DNA of 44,156 nt from the IMG/VR virus record IMGVR_UViG_3300031576_000109, positions 1 through 44,156 of that record. One strand, 5' to 3'. The position numbers and the translations under genes were made by a program. This stretch comes from a virus. This document shows, piece by piece, positions 28,504 to 35,642 of the stretch (its first letter is position 1; every line of letters starts with the position of its first letter). The notes under the pieces were generated by a model. It did no database searches. It was not told the DNA's origin and was given only the letters and a program-made list of their open reading frames with translations.

Positions 28504-29715
28504 TTAAGTCACGCTCTCGCTCCCCGCGAGGGAATCGGTCCAGAGGTTCACTCCGCTCGTGGGCAGGTGGACCCTCCGGAGCTTGGCGAGCTTGGTCGAG
28601 AAGTTGCCGGCTTCGTCGTTCGTGATGGTGCGCGTCCAGCGGTCGCCAATCCGGGGCGTCTTGATGTCGAACTGGATGTCGTTGTCGTTGTTCGTGGCGG
28701 CAGGGAGGAGCGCGTGGGCGGCCGCCCGGTCGAAGGTGGATTGGAACCGGGTCCCGTTCTGGAGCGTGACATCGAGGGCCACGGTCCCGGTCGTCGTGTC
28801 CGCTGTGGTCCCTCCCACTTTCGTGGTCCTGGCGCTTGAGTTGAAAAACTCGATGTTCCAGATGGGGGCCACGGCCATGCGGGTGACCCGGCCCTGAAGC
28901 GTGCCGCCGTTCATGTCCCCCTCCTTGGGGGTCGCGATGGAGGTGGCCGAGAAGATGTTGCCGTTGTCCCCGCTCTCGGTCGGCGTAGTGAGCCCGTCCC
29001 GGTTGATCGTCATGACGAGGCCGACCTGGCCGTCCTCGAAGGACTTCTCGCATTGAAGGTCACGGTCGGCCTTGACGAAGGTGGAGAGGTCGGGGAGAGG
29101 GTTCGTGAGCTCGTTCACGACGGAGAGCTTCGGGGCATCCACGCTTTCGTCGACGACCTCAAGGACCAAGGTGCCGGTCAGGGCATGGGGGCGCCCGGTC
29201 ATGCTTCCCACGGTGAGCGTCCCGCGGTTCCCGGATTTCGCGGTGAACGTCCCGAAGGTGATGACGTTCGCCGTGACGTATTCGGTAAACGCCACCATGT
29301 CGTTGTAGAGCGCCCCCCAGACCCCCTTCCGTTTCGCGATGGAAATGGCTCCGTTGATGTCCTCGTACTCGTACTCGATGGCGAGCGGACTCGCCGCCTT
29401 GTCGTCCTCGGAGATGGGGATGTCGACGGCCAGGATGCCAAAGAGGTCCTCGAGGGACTCCATCTGGTCCCGGAATTGCTGCCAGAGCGACGATATCCCC
29501 GGCGCGAGGGTCGAGTCGAAGAACGCCAGCTGCTTTCCGTAGGCCCTCGCCTCCTCGGTGTCGGTCTGCCGGAGGCCGTTTGCCTGCGAGAGAAGCCGCC
29601 GGTTGTGGGTCGCCGCGCTCGCCCGGAGCGCGTGCTCAAGCTGCGCCTCGAGCTTCCTCAGGTTCTTGAGGTAGGCCCCTAGCTGGGTCGGGAGCAACGT
29701 GTAATTCAGTGGCAT
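28504..29715 (-). CDS. Tail structural protein, 403 aa
   Basis: MPLNYTLLPTQLGAYLKNLRKLEAQL... The N-terminal 110 residues are helical (RASAATHNRRLLSQANGLRQ...ISSLWQQFRDQMESLEDLFGIL). The remainder is beta-rich (TFGTFTAKSGNRGTLTVGSMTGRPHALTGTLVLEVV, FFNSSARTTKVGGTTADTTTGTVAL). It lies between the tube protein and chaperone, where siphoviruses normally have nothing or a second tail protein. It could be a second tube or tail-decorating protein. No family recognised. Confidence 0.55.
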   Translation of the reverse strand: MPLNYTLLPTQLGAYLKNLRKLEAQLEHALRASAATHNRRLLSQANGLRQTDTEEARAYGKQLAFFDSTLAPGISSLWQQFRDQMESLEDLFGILAVDIPISEDDKAASPLAIEYEYEDINGAISIAKRKGVWGALYNDMVAFTEYVTANVITFGTFTAKSGNRGTLTVGSMTGRPHALTGTLVLEVVDESVDAPKLSVVNELTNPLPDLSTFVKADRDLQCEKSFEDGQVGLVMTINRDGLTTPTESGDNGNIFSATSIATPKEGDMNGGTLQGRVTRMAVAPIWNIEFFNSSARTTKVGGTTADTTTGTVALDVTLQNGTRFQSTFDRAAAHALLPAATNNDNDIQFDIKTPRIGDRWTRTITNDEAGNFSTKLAKLRRVHLPTSGVNLWTDSLAGSESVT

Positions 29716-29724
29716 GCCTCTCTC

Positions 29725-30699
29725 CTAAGTCAAAGTCACGGTGACGAAGTTTCCTGACGAGTCGCGCGTGGCTTCTCCGGCCGCCAAGAAAGGATGGACC
29801 TCCTGCCCCTCGACCCCGATCTCATGGGGCTGGAGGAGCAGGTTGTAGAGGTCGACCTGCAGCACGGAGCTGCCGACCGTCGCCTTGAATCGGACCTGGG
29901 CGTCCGTCCCCGCCCGGTTGTTCGAGAGGAGCGTCCAGAGCTCGTCGCCAAGCCGCCGCGAGCCGATCTCGAGGGTCGCGTGAAGCTTGCCCGCTTTCGA
30001 CACGCTGTAGAGCTGCTCGGCCTGGTCGCGGACGTGCCGGAGCCGCTGATCCAGGGTCAGGCGGGCGAAGTCGATGGGCAACTCCACATTGGCACCGGAT
30101 GGGTCGCGGATGACCTGGACGTTGGCGACCGGGAAGACCGCCTTGTCCGACGGCTGCATGGGCGAGGCGGGGAGCGTGATGCCTCCGCCGTTGAGCGCCT
30201 GGACGCTCGACGTGCGGCCGGCCCAGTGGGCCAATATCTCAAGCCTGTCCTGGGGCCCGCGGGCGACGAAGTCCAGCTTGTGGATCCACGCGTCCCGGAT
30301 CCGCACGAATTGCTGGGTCCCGCCGGCGACGTTCTCCACCCACCCGATCGTGAGCCAGCGCGTCAAGGCGACCTGCGTGGCGAGAGTGAAGGTTCCGCCC
30401 GAGAACGCCCCATAGTTCGACTTGAGGAGCCATTCGAGGTTCTCCCTCGTGGCGGCCACGCGGAAGACTCCGGCGGGCTTCTCCGATCTCCGATAGCGGG
30501 CCGCCTCGCCCGGGCCCAGACTGGAGTCCATCCAGGCGTCCGCTGAAATCTCGCGGTGCGCCGGAAGCGTGACCGCCTCGCGCCAGACCTTGATCGCATC
30601 GGCCGTCGTGAAGTCTGAGACCAGGGTTCCCTTCGCCGTCTGGAAGGCGAGAAGAAGCGCCGTGACCCGCGCGGCCCGGACGTTCGTCGGCACCGGCAT
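29725..30699 (-). CDS. Tail tube protein
   Basis: 324 residues, MPVPTNVRAARVTALLLAFQTAKGTLVSDF... The pattern of an N-terminal arm (AFQTAKGTL), central beta domain (GGTFTLATQVALTRWLTIGWVENVAGGTQQFVRIRDAWIHKLDFVARG) and repeated tube-type strands (KLHATLEIGSRRLGDELWTLL) resembles phage major tail tube proteins. 'AxQxxKGTxVxDF' is a common start in that family. Only one such protein and no sheath protein is found, so the tail is non-contractile. Position after the terminator-like proteins agrees. Confidence 0.7.
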   Translation of the reverse strand: MPVPTNVRAARVTALLLAFQTAKGTLVSDFTTADAIKVWREAVTLPAHREISADAWMDSSLGPGEAARYRRSEKPAGVFRVAATRENLEWLLKSNYGAFSGGTFTLATQVALTRWLTIGWVENVAGGTQQFVRIRDAWIHKLDFVARGPQDRLEILAHWAGRTSSVQALNGGGITLPASPMQPSDKAVFPVANVQVIRDPSGANVELPIDFARLTLDQRLRHVRDQAEQLYSVSKAGKLHATLEIGSRRLGDELWTLLSNNRAGTDAQVRFKATVGSSVLQVDLYNLLLQPHEIGVEGQEVHPFLAAGEATRDSSGNFVTVTLT

Positions 30700-31182
30700 C
30701 TAGGTCCACCTCCGCGCTTCGACCTCAAGGACCACGGCGGCCTTGTAGGCGAGCATCTCCTCGACGTCGTCGAAGCCGGCGGCGGCGATGGAAGCCGTCT
30801 CGGGCGCGAGTAACTGGACCTGGCTCGAGATGCGGAAGACCGCCGCGTTCTTGTTGAGCCGGTCCCGGATGGTTTCGACCTGCGTCCGCGCGGTCTTCTC
30901 CCAGCTCGCGTCGCCGACCCGGACGTTCCAGTACCGGCACACGATGCGGTAGAGGGAGTAGTTCTCGCCGGGGGCGTCGCCCTCGAGCTCCCGGGCTCCG
31001 TCGGACGTCACCACCCAGAGGTCGATCGTCCCGTCGGCCTGCTGATAGGCCTCGATGGCCTCGCGCTCGCTCTCGAGCTTGAGAGCGGAATCGAGGACCG
31101 TGCCGGAGGCGGGATTGACCGCGTCAATCTCCGTTTTCACGGCCGCGACCACCTGCTCAAGCGTCGGCGTGGCGGCGGGCAT
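30700..31182 (-). CDS. Tail terminator-like protein, 160 aa
   Basis: MPAATPTLEQVVAAVKTEIDAVNP..., an alpha/beta protein with GENYSLYRIVCRYWNVRVGDASWEKTARTQVETIRDRLNKNAAVF in the centre. Beta strands followed by a helix of 'T...ve.i.d.L.....' type are usual for tail terminator/completion proteins. It directly precedes the tube gene. Either this or the 159-aa gene before it could be the true terminator. Confidence 0.55.
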   Translation of the reverse strand: MPAATPTLEQVVAAVKTEIDAVNPASGTVLDSALKLESEREAIEAYQQADGTIDLWVVTSDGARELEGDAPGENYSLYRIVCRYWNVRVGDASWEKTARTQVETIRDRLNKNAAVFRISSQVQLLAPETASIAAAGFDDVEEMLAYKAAVVLEVEARRWT

Positions 31183-31237
31183 TTAGGCGGTCCCCCGGGA
31201 GATTTTCTTCGTCTCGGCCCTTGCGGTCATGTCCATA

Positions 31238-31717
31238 TCAAATCGTCTTCGTCACGTAAGGGTTCGCCAAGTCGGCGCGCGCTTGGACCAGGAACCGCAC
31301 GACCGCGCTCGCGACGTCCTCCTGGACTTCCGTCTCGTGGATCCGGTCCTCGACGAGCCGGGTGGCCACGGCGAGGTTCGAGCTGCCGTTGTTCCAAAGC
31401 CGGTTCGCGTGGACGAGCTTCTTCACGTCGGCGACGAGGTCGGTGAGCGCCTCGTGGACGTCCGCGGCGGACCCGTCGACGGCGCAGAGGACCTCCACCT
31501 CGAGGTCGAGGTCCTCCGCCAGGCGCAGGTTCGACTCCGTGAGCTTCGTCTTCTTCCGGACGATGAGGGCGGGGCAGTCGGCCGCCGCGAGGTCGAAGAG
31601 GTCGACGGGGGGCCGGTGGACGCCGAGCACGGTCTCCTCGTAGCCGTTGGCGATCGTGATCGTGGCGAGCTTGCTCACCACGAGGTCGAGGACCTGCTCG
31701 TCGAGGGCCGTGGCCAT
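31238..31717 (-). CDS. Tail completion/terminator-like protein, 159 aa
   Basis: ATG 31717 (MATALDEQVLDLVVSKL). The central block PPVDLFDLAAADCPALIVRKKTKL...LDLEVEVLCAVDGSAADVHEALTDLVADVKKLVHANRLW reads like phage tail-terminator proteins ('p..PAlvv......e.....a.....e.t.di..v...d..a'). Frame is open upstream to 31828, but in sequence that belongs to the gp10-like gene. Role inferred from motif style and position. Confidence 0.6.
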   Translation of the reverse strand: MATALDEQVLDLVVSKLATITIANGYEETVLGVHRPPVDLFDLAAADCPALIVRKKTKLTESNLRLAEDLDLEVEVLCAVDGSAADVHEALTDLVADVKKLVHANRLWNNGSSNLAVATRLVEDRIHETEVQEDVASAVVRFLVQARADLANPYVTKTI

Positions 31718-31721
31718 CTTC

Positions 31722-32255
31722 TCAGACTCCGATCTTGGAGAGCACTTTCGCCCGGAGGCGCCGCCCGGGCGCGAGGTTGCGCTGGCCCCTCCGGGTGCCG
31801 GGGTCGAACCGGCCGAGAGCCGAGCCAAGCTCGAGGCCGAGCTCCTCGGCGCCCGTCTCGAAGGCCCCGGCGGCGGCCGTCACGCCGGAGGAGCTCCCGG
31901 CCAGGAACTGAATTCCCGTCCGGAGGGCGTCGACGGTCTGCTCGGCCTCCTCGCGGAAGACCCTCTGGAAAGCGAGGCGGCCTTTCTCCTCGTGCAGCTC
32001 GGCATAGGGCGCGATGGGGCCCCCGATCTGGGCGCGGAGGGCGATGCTCGACCCGCCGCTGAAGACGCGGTAGCGGAGGCTCCGCCGCAACCGTCCCTTC
32101 TTTTTGTTCAGCCCCGGAGGGCCGGAGAGCCGCTCGCGCATCATGCGGGAGCGAAACTTGCGGCCGCCCTGGAGGAGGGTGGCCCGCACGAACCGCTGGA
32201 GGTTCCGCTCGTAGGCCGCGAGCTGGGCCCCGACGCTCGATTGATAGGTCGCCAT
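31722..32255 (-). CDS. HK97 gp10-like tail component
   Basis: 177 residues. Features: KFRSRMMRERLSGPPGLNKKKGRLRRSLRYR, then IALRAQIGGPIAPYAELHEEKGRL and a helical middle. Basic N-terminus followed by I-x-x-P-Y-A-x-x-H-E-x-G is characteristic of gp10/minor tail Z-like neck-tail joining proteins. It is the first gene after the capsid gene and its strong terminator-like hairpin. Confidence 0.65.
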   Translation of the reverse strand: MATYQSSVGAQLAAYERNLQRFVRATLLQGGRKFRSRMMRERLSGPPGLNKKKGRLRRSLRYRVFSGGSSIALRAQIGGPIAPYAELHEEKGRLAFQRVFREEAEQTVDALRTGIQFLAGSSSGVTAAAGAFETGAEELGLELGSALGRFDPGTRRGQRNLAPGRRLRAKVLSKIGV

Positions 32256-32312
32256 CGTGTTCCTCGCCGCCTCCCGGCCTCCGCGCGGGAGGCCGGGAGG
32301 CGCCGGCGTGAA

Positions 32313-32342
32313 GCCGGGGGCCCCCCGAAGAGGGCCCCCGGC
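32313..32342 (-). terminator. Hairpin after the major capsid gene
   Basis: Perfect 11-bp G/C stem (GCCGGGGGCCC / GGGCCCCCGGC) with an 8-nt loop, 36 bp beyond the capsid stop. No U tract. Post-capsid hairpins in many phages allow partial termination or protect the abundant capsid message. Confidence 0.6.
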
Positions 32343-32377
32343 CGTGGCGGTTCACGCCCCCCGGAAGGGGAGGCCGG

Positions 32378-33334
32378 TTAGTCGATCTTCATCAGGTGGG
32401 CGAAGTTCTTGTCGATGATGAGCTCGTCCGTCGAGTGCCGGTAGCGCACCACGTCGCCCCGGACCTGCTCCTCGCGGTACATCTCGACGACCATCTCGCT
32501 CGGGCTGTCAGGGGTCCAGAGGAAGGTCCTCCCGATGCAGGGCGTCTGGAGCGGGGCGTTCTCGCCGGCGACGACGGCGACCATGGCGTAGTCATCCGTC
32601 CAGATGTCCAGGCCGCTGAAGGTCTGGCCCTCGATCGCGCTGTTCTCGACGGCGCCGCCGACGATGAGCCGCTCGAGGCCGAAGATGGCCCCCAGGTTCG
32701 CCCGGAGCATCTCCTCGGTGACGATGGGGGCGCCCGGGAAGCGCAGGATCACTTTGTCGTTCACGATGATGTTGTTGAGCTGCGCCTGCGAGAGGATGAG
32801 GGCGTTCGCCTTCATCCCGGAGTTCTGCCGGACCTTCTCCTTGGCGTCCCGGACGTGGCCGATCACGTCGCTCGTGGCGGTGTCCCAGGGGGCGGCGGAC
32901 CTGTCCGTGTAGAGCGCGGCCCCGGTCCACACGACCGTGTCGAAGACGGCGGCGGCCACCCGCTGCTCGTGCTGGAGGAGGAGCGCCCGGCCGACCATCT
33001 GGGAGGTCGCGCTCTCCGCGTCGAAATCGCTCTGGTAGAGCGCGCGCTCGGAGTCGTCGACTACGCCTTCGAGGCCGTACTCGAAGCACTCGTAGGACTT
33101 GTCCTTGGCCCCGAGGTTGATGCGGTTGTAGCCGCTCTTCGCCGCCCGGACCGCGTCGGGGTCCTGGGTCAGGGTCTCGCGCGTGATCGCGCTGAAGGAG
33201 GCCGCCTTCTTGTTCGTCCGGAAGAGCGGCAGGCACTGGAGCCCGATGAACTCGTTGAGCTGCATCGCGTACTCCATGAAGGCGGCACCGAGGTCGAGCC
33301 GCGGGGCCGCGTACGTCCCGCTGTAATTCACCAT
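32378..33334 (-). CDS. Major capsid protein
   Basis: 318 residues, MVNYSGTYAAPRLDLGAAFMEYAMQLNEFIGLQCLPLF... Length and order match lambda-gpE-like/phage major head proteins: N-terminal helix, KKAASFSAITRETL, central E-loop-like and spine-helix parts (LLLQHEQRVAAAVFDTVVWTG), and C-terminal SPSEMVVEMYREEQVRGDVVRYRH. It follows the decoration gene, as in lambda (gpD then gpE). The upstream leader contains two stable hairpins. Confidence 0.8.
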   Translation of the reverse strand: MVNYSGTYAAPRLDLGAAFMEYAMQLNEFIGLQCLPLFRTNKKAASFSAITRETLTQDPDAVRAAKSGYNRINLGAKDKSYECFEYGLEGVVDDSERALYQSDFDAESATSQMVGRALLLQHEQRVAAAVFDTVVWTGAALYTDRSAAPWDTATSDVIGHVRDAKEKVRQNSGMKANALILSQAQLNNIIVNDKVILRFPGAPIVTEEMLRANLGAIFGLERLIVGGAVENSAIEGQTFSGLDIWTDDYAMVAVVAGENAPLQTPCIGRTFLWTPDSPSEMVVEMYREEQVRGDVVRYRHSTDELIIDKNFAHLMKID

Positions 33335-33355
33335 GTTCGTGTTCTCCCAAAATCA

Positions 33356-33404
33356 GGGGGTCTTTCCCCCGTACACCTGGCCGGAACCGGGCCGGCCGCC
33401 CGGT
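33356..33404 (-). promoter_or_regulatory. Twin hairpins in the capsid-gene leader
   Basis: Between the decoration stop (33407) and the capsid start (33334) there are two stems: ACCGGGC/GCCCGGT (33386-33404, 5-nt loop) and GGGGG/CCCCC (33356-33370) followed on the minus strand by TGATTTTGGGAG. The second resembles an intrinsic terminator, but the following GGGAG is the ribosome site, so it is more likely a leader structure, attenuator or RNA-processing element. Confidence 0.5.
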
Positions 33405-33406
33405 CC

Positions 33407-34252
33407 CTACTGGCGCTTCTTCGTGACGTTCATGACCTCGAGCTTGCACGAGTTGTTGACGTGGGCCACGCTCCACGTCGCCTTGGCGACGATGGGGACG
33501 TCCACGTTCAACGCCTCCGAGGCCGAGGCCTTGCGGAAGGGCTTGGCCGTCGCCGTGCCGGGGACGCCGATGCTGACGACGCCCGCGCCGCGCACGGCGC
33601 CGCCGGCGCCGAGGGCGGTGACGACGATGTGCGCGTCGATGAAGAAGATGTCGTTGTCGGCCACGTCGAGGGCGCCCGTCGTCACGATCTCCTCGGTCCC
33701 GAAGTAGAGCTTCACGGTGAGGGTGTCGGTGGAGTTCGTGACCGTGGCGATGCCCTCCAGGCGGACGTGGATGACGTCGCCGACCTGGAGCTCGTTCCCG
33801 TCGATGGTGACCGACTTGTCGAAGGCCGTCTCCGTGATGGTGTTGGTGATGGCCGCCGAGTCGGCCGTCGTGGCGTAGATGAGGCCGTTCCCTTCGTCCT
33901 GCACGGGGATGACCTCCACGACGTCGTTGTTCGCGGTCGGGGCCTCGAGGGCCCGGCCCAGGGCGGTGCCCGCGCCCACGACGTCGTCCACCTTGCCGCT
34001 GTCGGCGGTGTAGATGACGTCGTTCACCGAGAAGGCGCCGGCGGCGATCATCTTGAAGGTGCCGGGGGCGCTCCAGAGCTTGACCGTGACGGGGTCGCCG
34101 TTGTCGGCCGCGGTCTGGGCGACGCCGATGCCCCGGTCGTCCACGTCGGCCGTCACCGCCTGCCCGGAGGTGTTCAGCTTCACGCGGGCGTACTGCACGA
34201 TGGCGGCCCCGGCCACGAAGGCCTTGAGGCCGTTGTCGTTCTGCTGGCTCAT
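33407..34252 (-). CDS. Capsid decoration protein with C-terminal extension
   Basis: 281 residues. The first about 110 residues (MSQQNDNGLKAFVAGAAIVQYARVKL...GIGVAQTAADNGDPVTVKLWSAPGTFKMIAAG) match DUF2190-type decoration proteins that sit at capsid three-fold positions. The second part is beta-rich, DNA unusual in length for the family: TITETAFDKSVTIDGNELQVGDVIHVRLEG and a Thr/Val/Ala-rich sandwich continuing to VNVTKKRQ-type end. The extension may add a second surface domain on the head. Confidence 0.65.
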   Translation of the reverse strand: MSQQNDNGLKAFVAGAAIVQYARVKLNTSGQAVTADVDDRGIGVAQTAADNGDPVTVKLWSAPGTFKMIAAGAFSVNDVIYTADSGKVDDVVGAGTALGRALEAPTANNDVVEVIPVQDEGNGLIYATTADSAAITNTITETAFDKSVTIDGNELQVGDVIHVRLEGIATVTNSTDTLTVKLYFGTEEIVTTGALDVADNDIFFIDAHIVVTALGAGGAVRGAGVVSIGVPGTATAKPFRKASASEALNVDVPIVAKATWSVAHVNNSCKLEVMNVTKKRQ

Positions 34253-34289
34253 GTCAGAGTTCTCCTTTCACGTTTCACGAACCGGGCCG

Positions 34290-34769
34290 CTACCGCGCGA
34301 CCCGCTGGAACTTCCGGTCGACCTTGGAGGACTTCCCGTTGTCGATGGCCGCCTGGCAGTGCCGCTCGAAGAGCTCGGGCTCCGTCCGGGCGAGGTGGCT
34401 CATCGCCTGCGTCTTCGTCCACTTGCGCTCGAGGGCGAGCTGCTCCGCGCGGGCCATGAAGTCCTGCTGGTCCTGGGAGGTCGCGCCGGGCTCGCCTTCG
34501 CTCGGGAGCGGCTCGGCGCCGCGGGGCTCGGCCGCCGGCTTCTTCTTGAGCTCGGCGTTCTCCCGGGACGAAGCGTCGAGCCGGCCCTGGAGGACCTCGG
34601 CGTAGGCTGCCTTGGCCTCGAGGAGCGTGGCTCCAGCCTCGAGCTGCGAGAGCGCGAACTCGGGGTCCTTCGGGAAGGCCGCCTTGAGCTCTCCCGGGGA
34701 CGCGGGCTTCCGCGGCGTGGACGCGAGCGCGTCCTGGGCGGCCGCGGCGGGGACCTTGGTATCCGCCAT
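34290..34769 (-). CDS. Scaffold protein from an internal start in the protease gene
   Basis: An in-frame ATG at 34769 inside the protease gene has an excellent ribosome site (CAGGAGAGAGTC before ATG). It would produce the C-terminal 159 residues separately. These contain Ala/Lys/Glu-rich helices (LSQLEAGATLLEAKAAYAEVLQGRLDASSRENAELKKKPAAEP) and a basic C-terminus (KSSKVDRKFQRVAR), typical of scaffolds that bind the inner capsid surface. The arrangement is that of lambda C and Nu3. Confidence 0.65.
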   Translation of the reverse strand: MADTKVPAAAAQDALASTPRKPASPGELKAAFPKDPEFALSQLEAGATLLEAKAAYAEVLQGRLDASSRENAELKKKPAAEPRGAEPLPSEGEPGATSQDQQDFMARAEQLALERKWTKTQAMSHLARTEPELFERHCQAAIDNGKSSKVDRKFQRVAR

Positions 34770-35642
34770 GACTCTCTCCTGAAAAGGAGCTTCTATACTC
34801 GCCGCGGTCCCGACGTGGGCCGCTGCCGCTTTCGTGGTGGGAAAGGACGTGACCGCCTGGATGAGGCCCTGGGCCGCGGCCTCGTCCGCGAGCCAGACCC
34901 GGCCCGTGGCCCACTTCTCGACGTCCTCGACCTTGACCTCGAGGCCGCGGGCGACGTCGGCGACGAAGTTCTCGGCCATGCCGTTGATGACTTCCTGCAT
35001 CGCGGCCAGCTGCTCGGCCGTGATGGGGGCTCCCGGGACACCCATCCCCTTGTGGGGCCCGCTCGCGATGACGTGGACCTTGATGCCGACGTTTTCGGCC
35101 ATGCGGGAGAGGTCGAGATAGGCCGTATAGACGCCGATCGAACCGACAAGGGCGTTCTTTCCGGCCGAAATCCTTCCCGCCTGGGAGGCGAGCCAATAGG
35201 CCCCGGAGGCGCCGATGTCCTCGATCTCGGCCGACAGGAGCGTCCTTGCCCGGGCCGCGTAGATGGCGTCCGCCGCCTCCTTCACGCCGGCGACCTGGCC
35301 GCCAGGGCTCGACACCTTGAGATTGATCGACTTCAGGGAGGGATCTGCGAGGGCGAGGTCGATGTCGGCGGCGATCTCGTCGTAGCCCGTCGCGTCGACG
35401 CCATAGAACCGGAGCCAGGCGGGGACGGTCTTGAGAAGGACGCCCGAAATCAGCACCGTCGCCGTCCCATCCTCGGAGAGCTTCATCCGCGATTTCCAGG
35501 CGGCGGTCCCGGGGCCGCTGACGGCGGCCGAGAACTGGGGCAGGACCGGGAAGGCCGAGACCCTGGTCAGGAAGGCCTCGAGCGCGGCCGGCTCCATCGC
35601 CCAGGGGATGGAGGCAAACTCCGAGAGGAAGGCGCTATTCAT
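34290..35642 (-). CDS. S49-family capsid maturation protease (gpC-like) with scaffold domain
   Basis: 450 residues from ATG 35642 with GGAGG upstream; overlaps the repeat-protein gene by 8 bp. ClpP/SppA-like fold: VLISGVLLKTV (63-73), LKVSSPGGQVAGV (108-120), Ser146 in GASGAYW and Lys198 in GPHKGMG. The 52-residue spacing of the Ser-Lys pair equals that known in bacterial SppA. The C-terminal 160 residues form the scaffold made separately from the internal ATG 34769. Such enzymes process head proteins and are autocleaved during maturation. Confidence 0.85.
   Translation of the reverse strand: MNSAFLSEFASIPWAMEPAALEAFLTRVSAFPVLPQFSAAVSGPGTAAWKSRMKLSEDGTATVLISGVLLKTVPAWLRFYGVDATGYDEIAADIDLALADPSLKSINLKVSSPGGQVAGVKEAADAIYAARARTLLSAEIEDIGASGAYWLASQAGRISAGKNALVGSIGVYTAYLDLSRMAENVGIKVHVIASGPHKGMGVPGAPITAEQLAAMQEVINGMAENFVADVARGLEVKVEDVEKWATGRVWLADEAAAQGLIQAVTSFPTTKAAAAHVGTAASIEAPFQERVMADTKVPAAAAQDALASTPRKPASPGELKAAFPKDPEFALSQLEAGATLLEAKAAYAEVLQGRLDASSRENAELKKKPAAEPRGAEPLPSEGEPGATSQDQQDFMARAEQLALERKWTKTQAMSHLARTEPELFERHCQAAIDNGKSSKVDRKFQRVAR

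Noticed and set aside
34268-34281. Half of a parS-like site (GTTTCACG) near the decoration gene
   Set aside because: Only one half-site matches and it lies in a 37-bp gap far from the ParB-like gene.
32396-34459. Long plus-strand open frame opposite capsid and decoration genes
   Set aside because: Antisense to clear head genes; composition (Val/Asp/Gly/Arg-rich) is that of a reverse-frame shadow.
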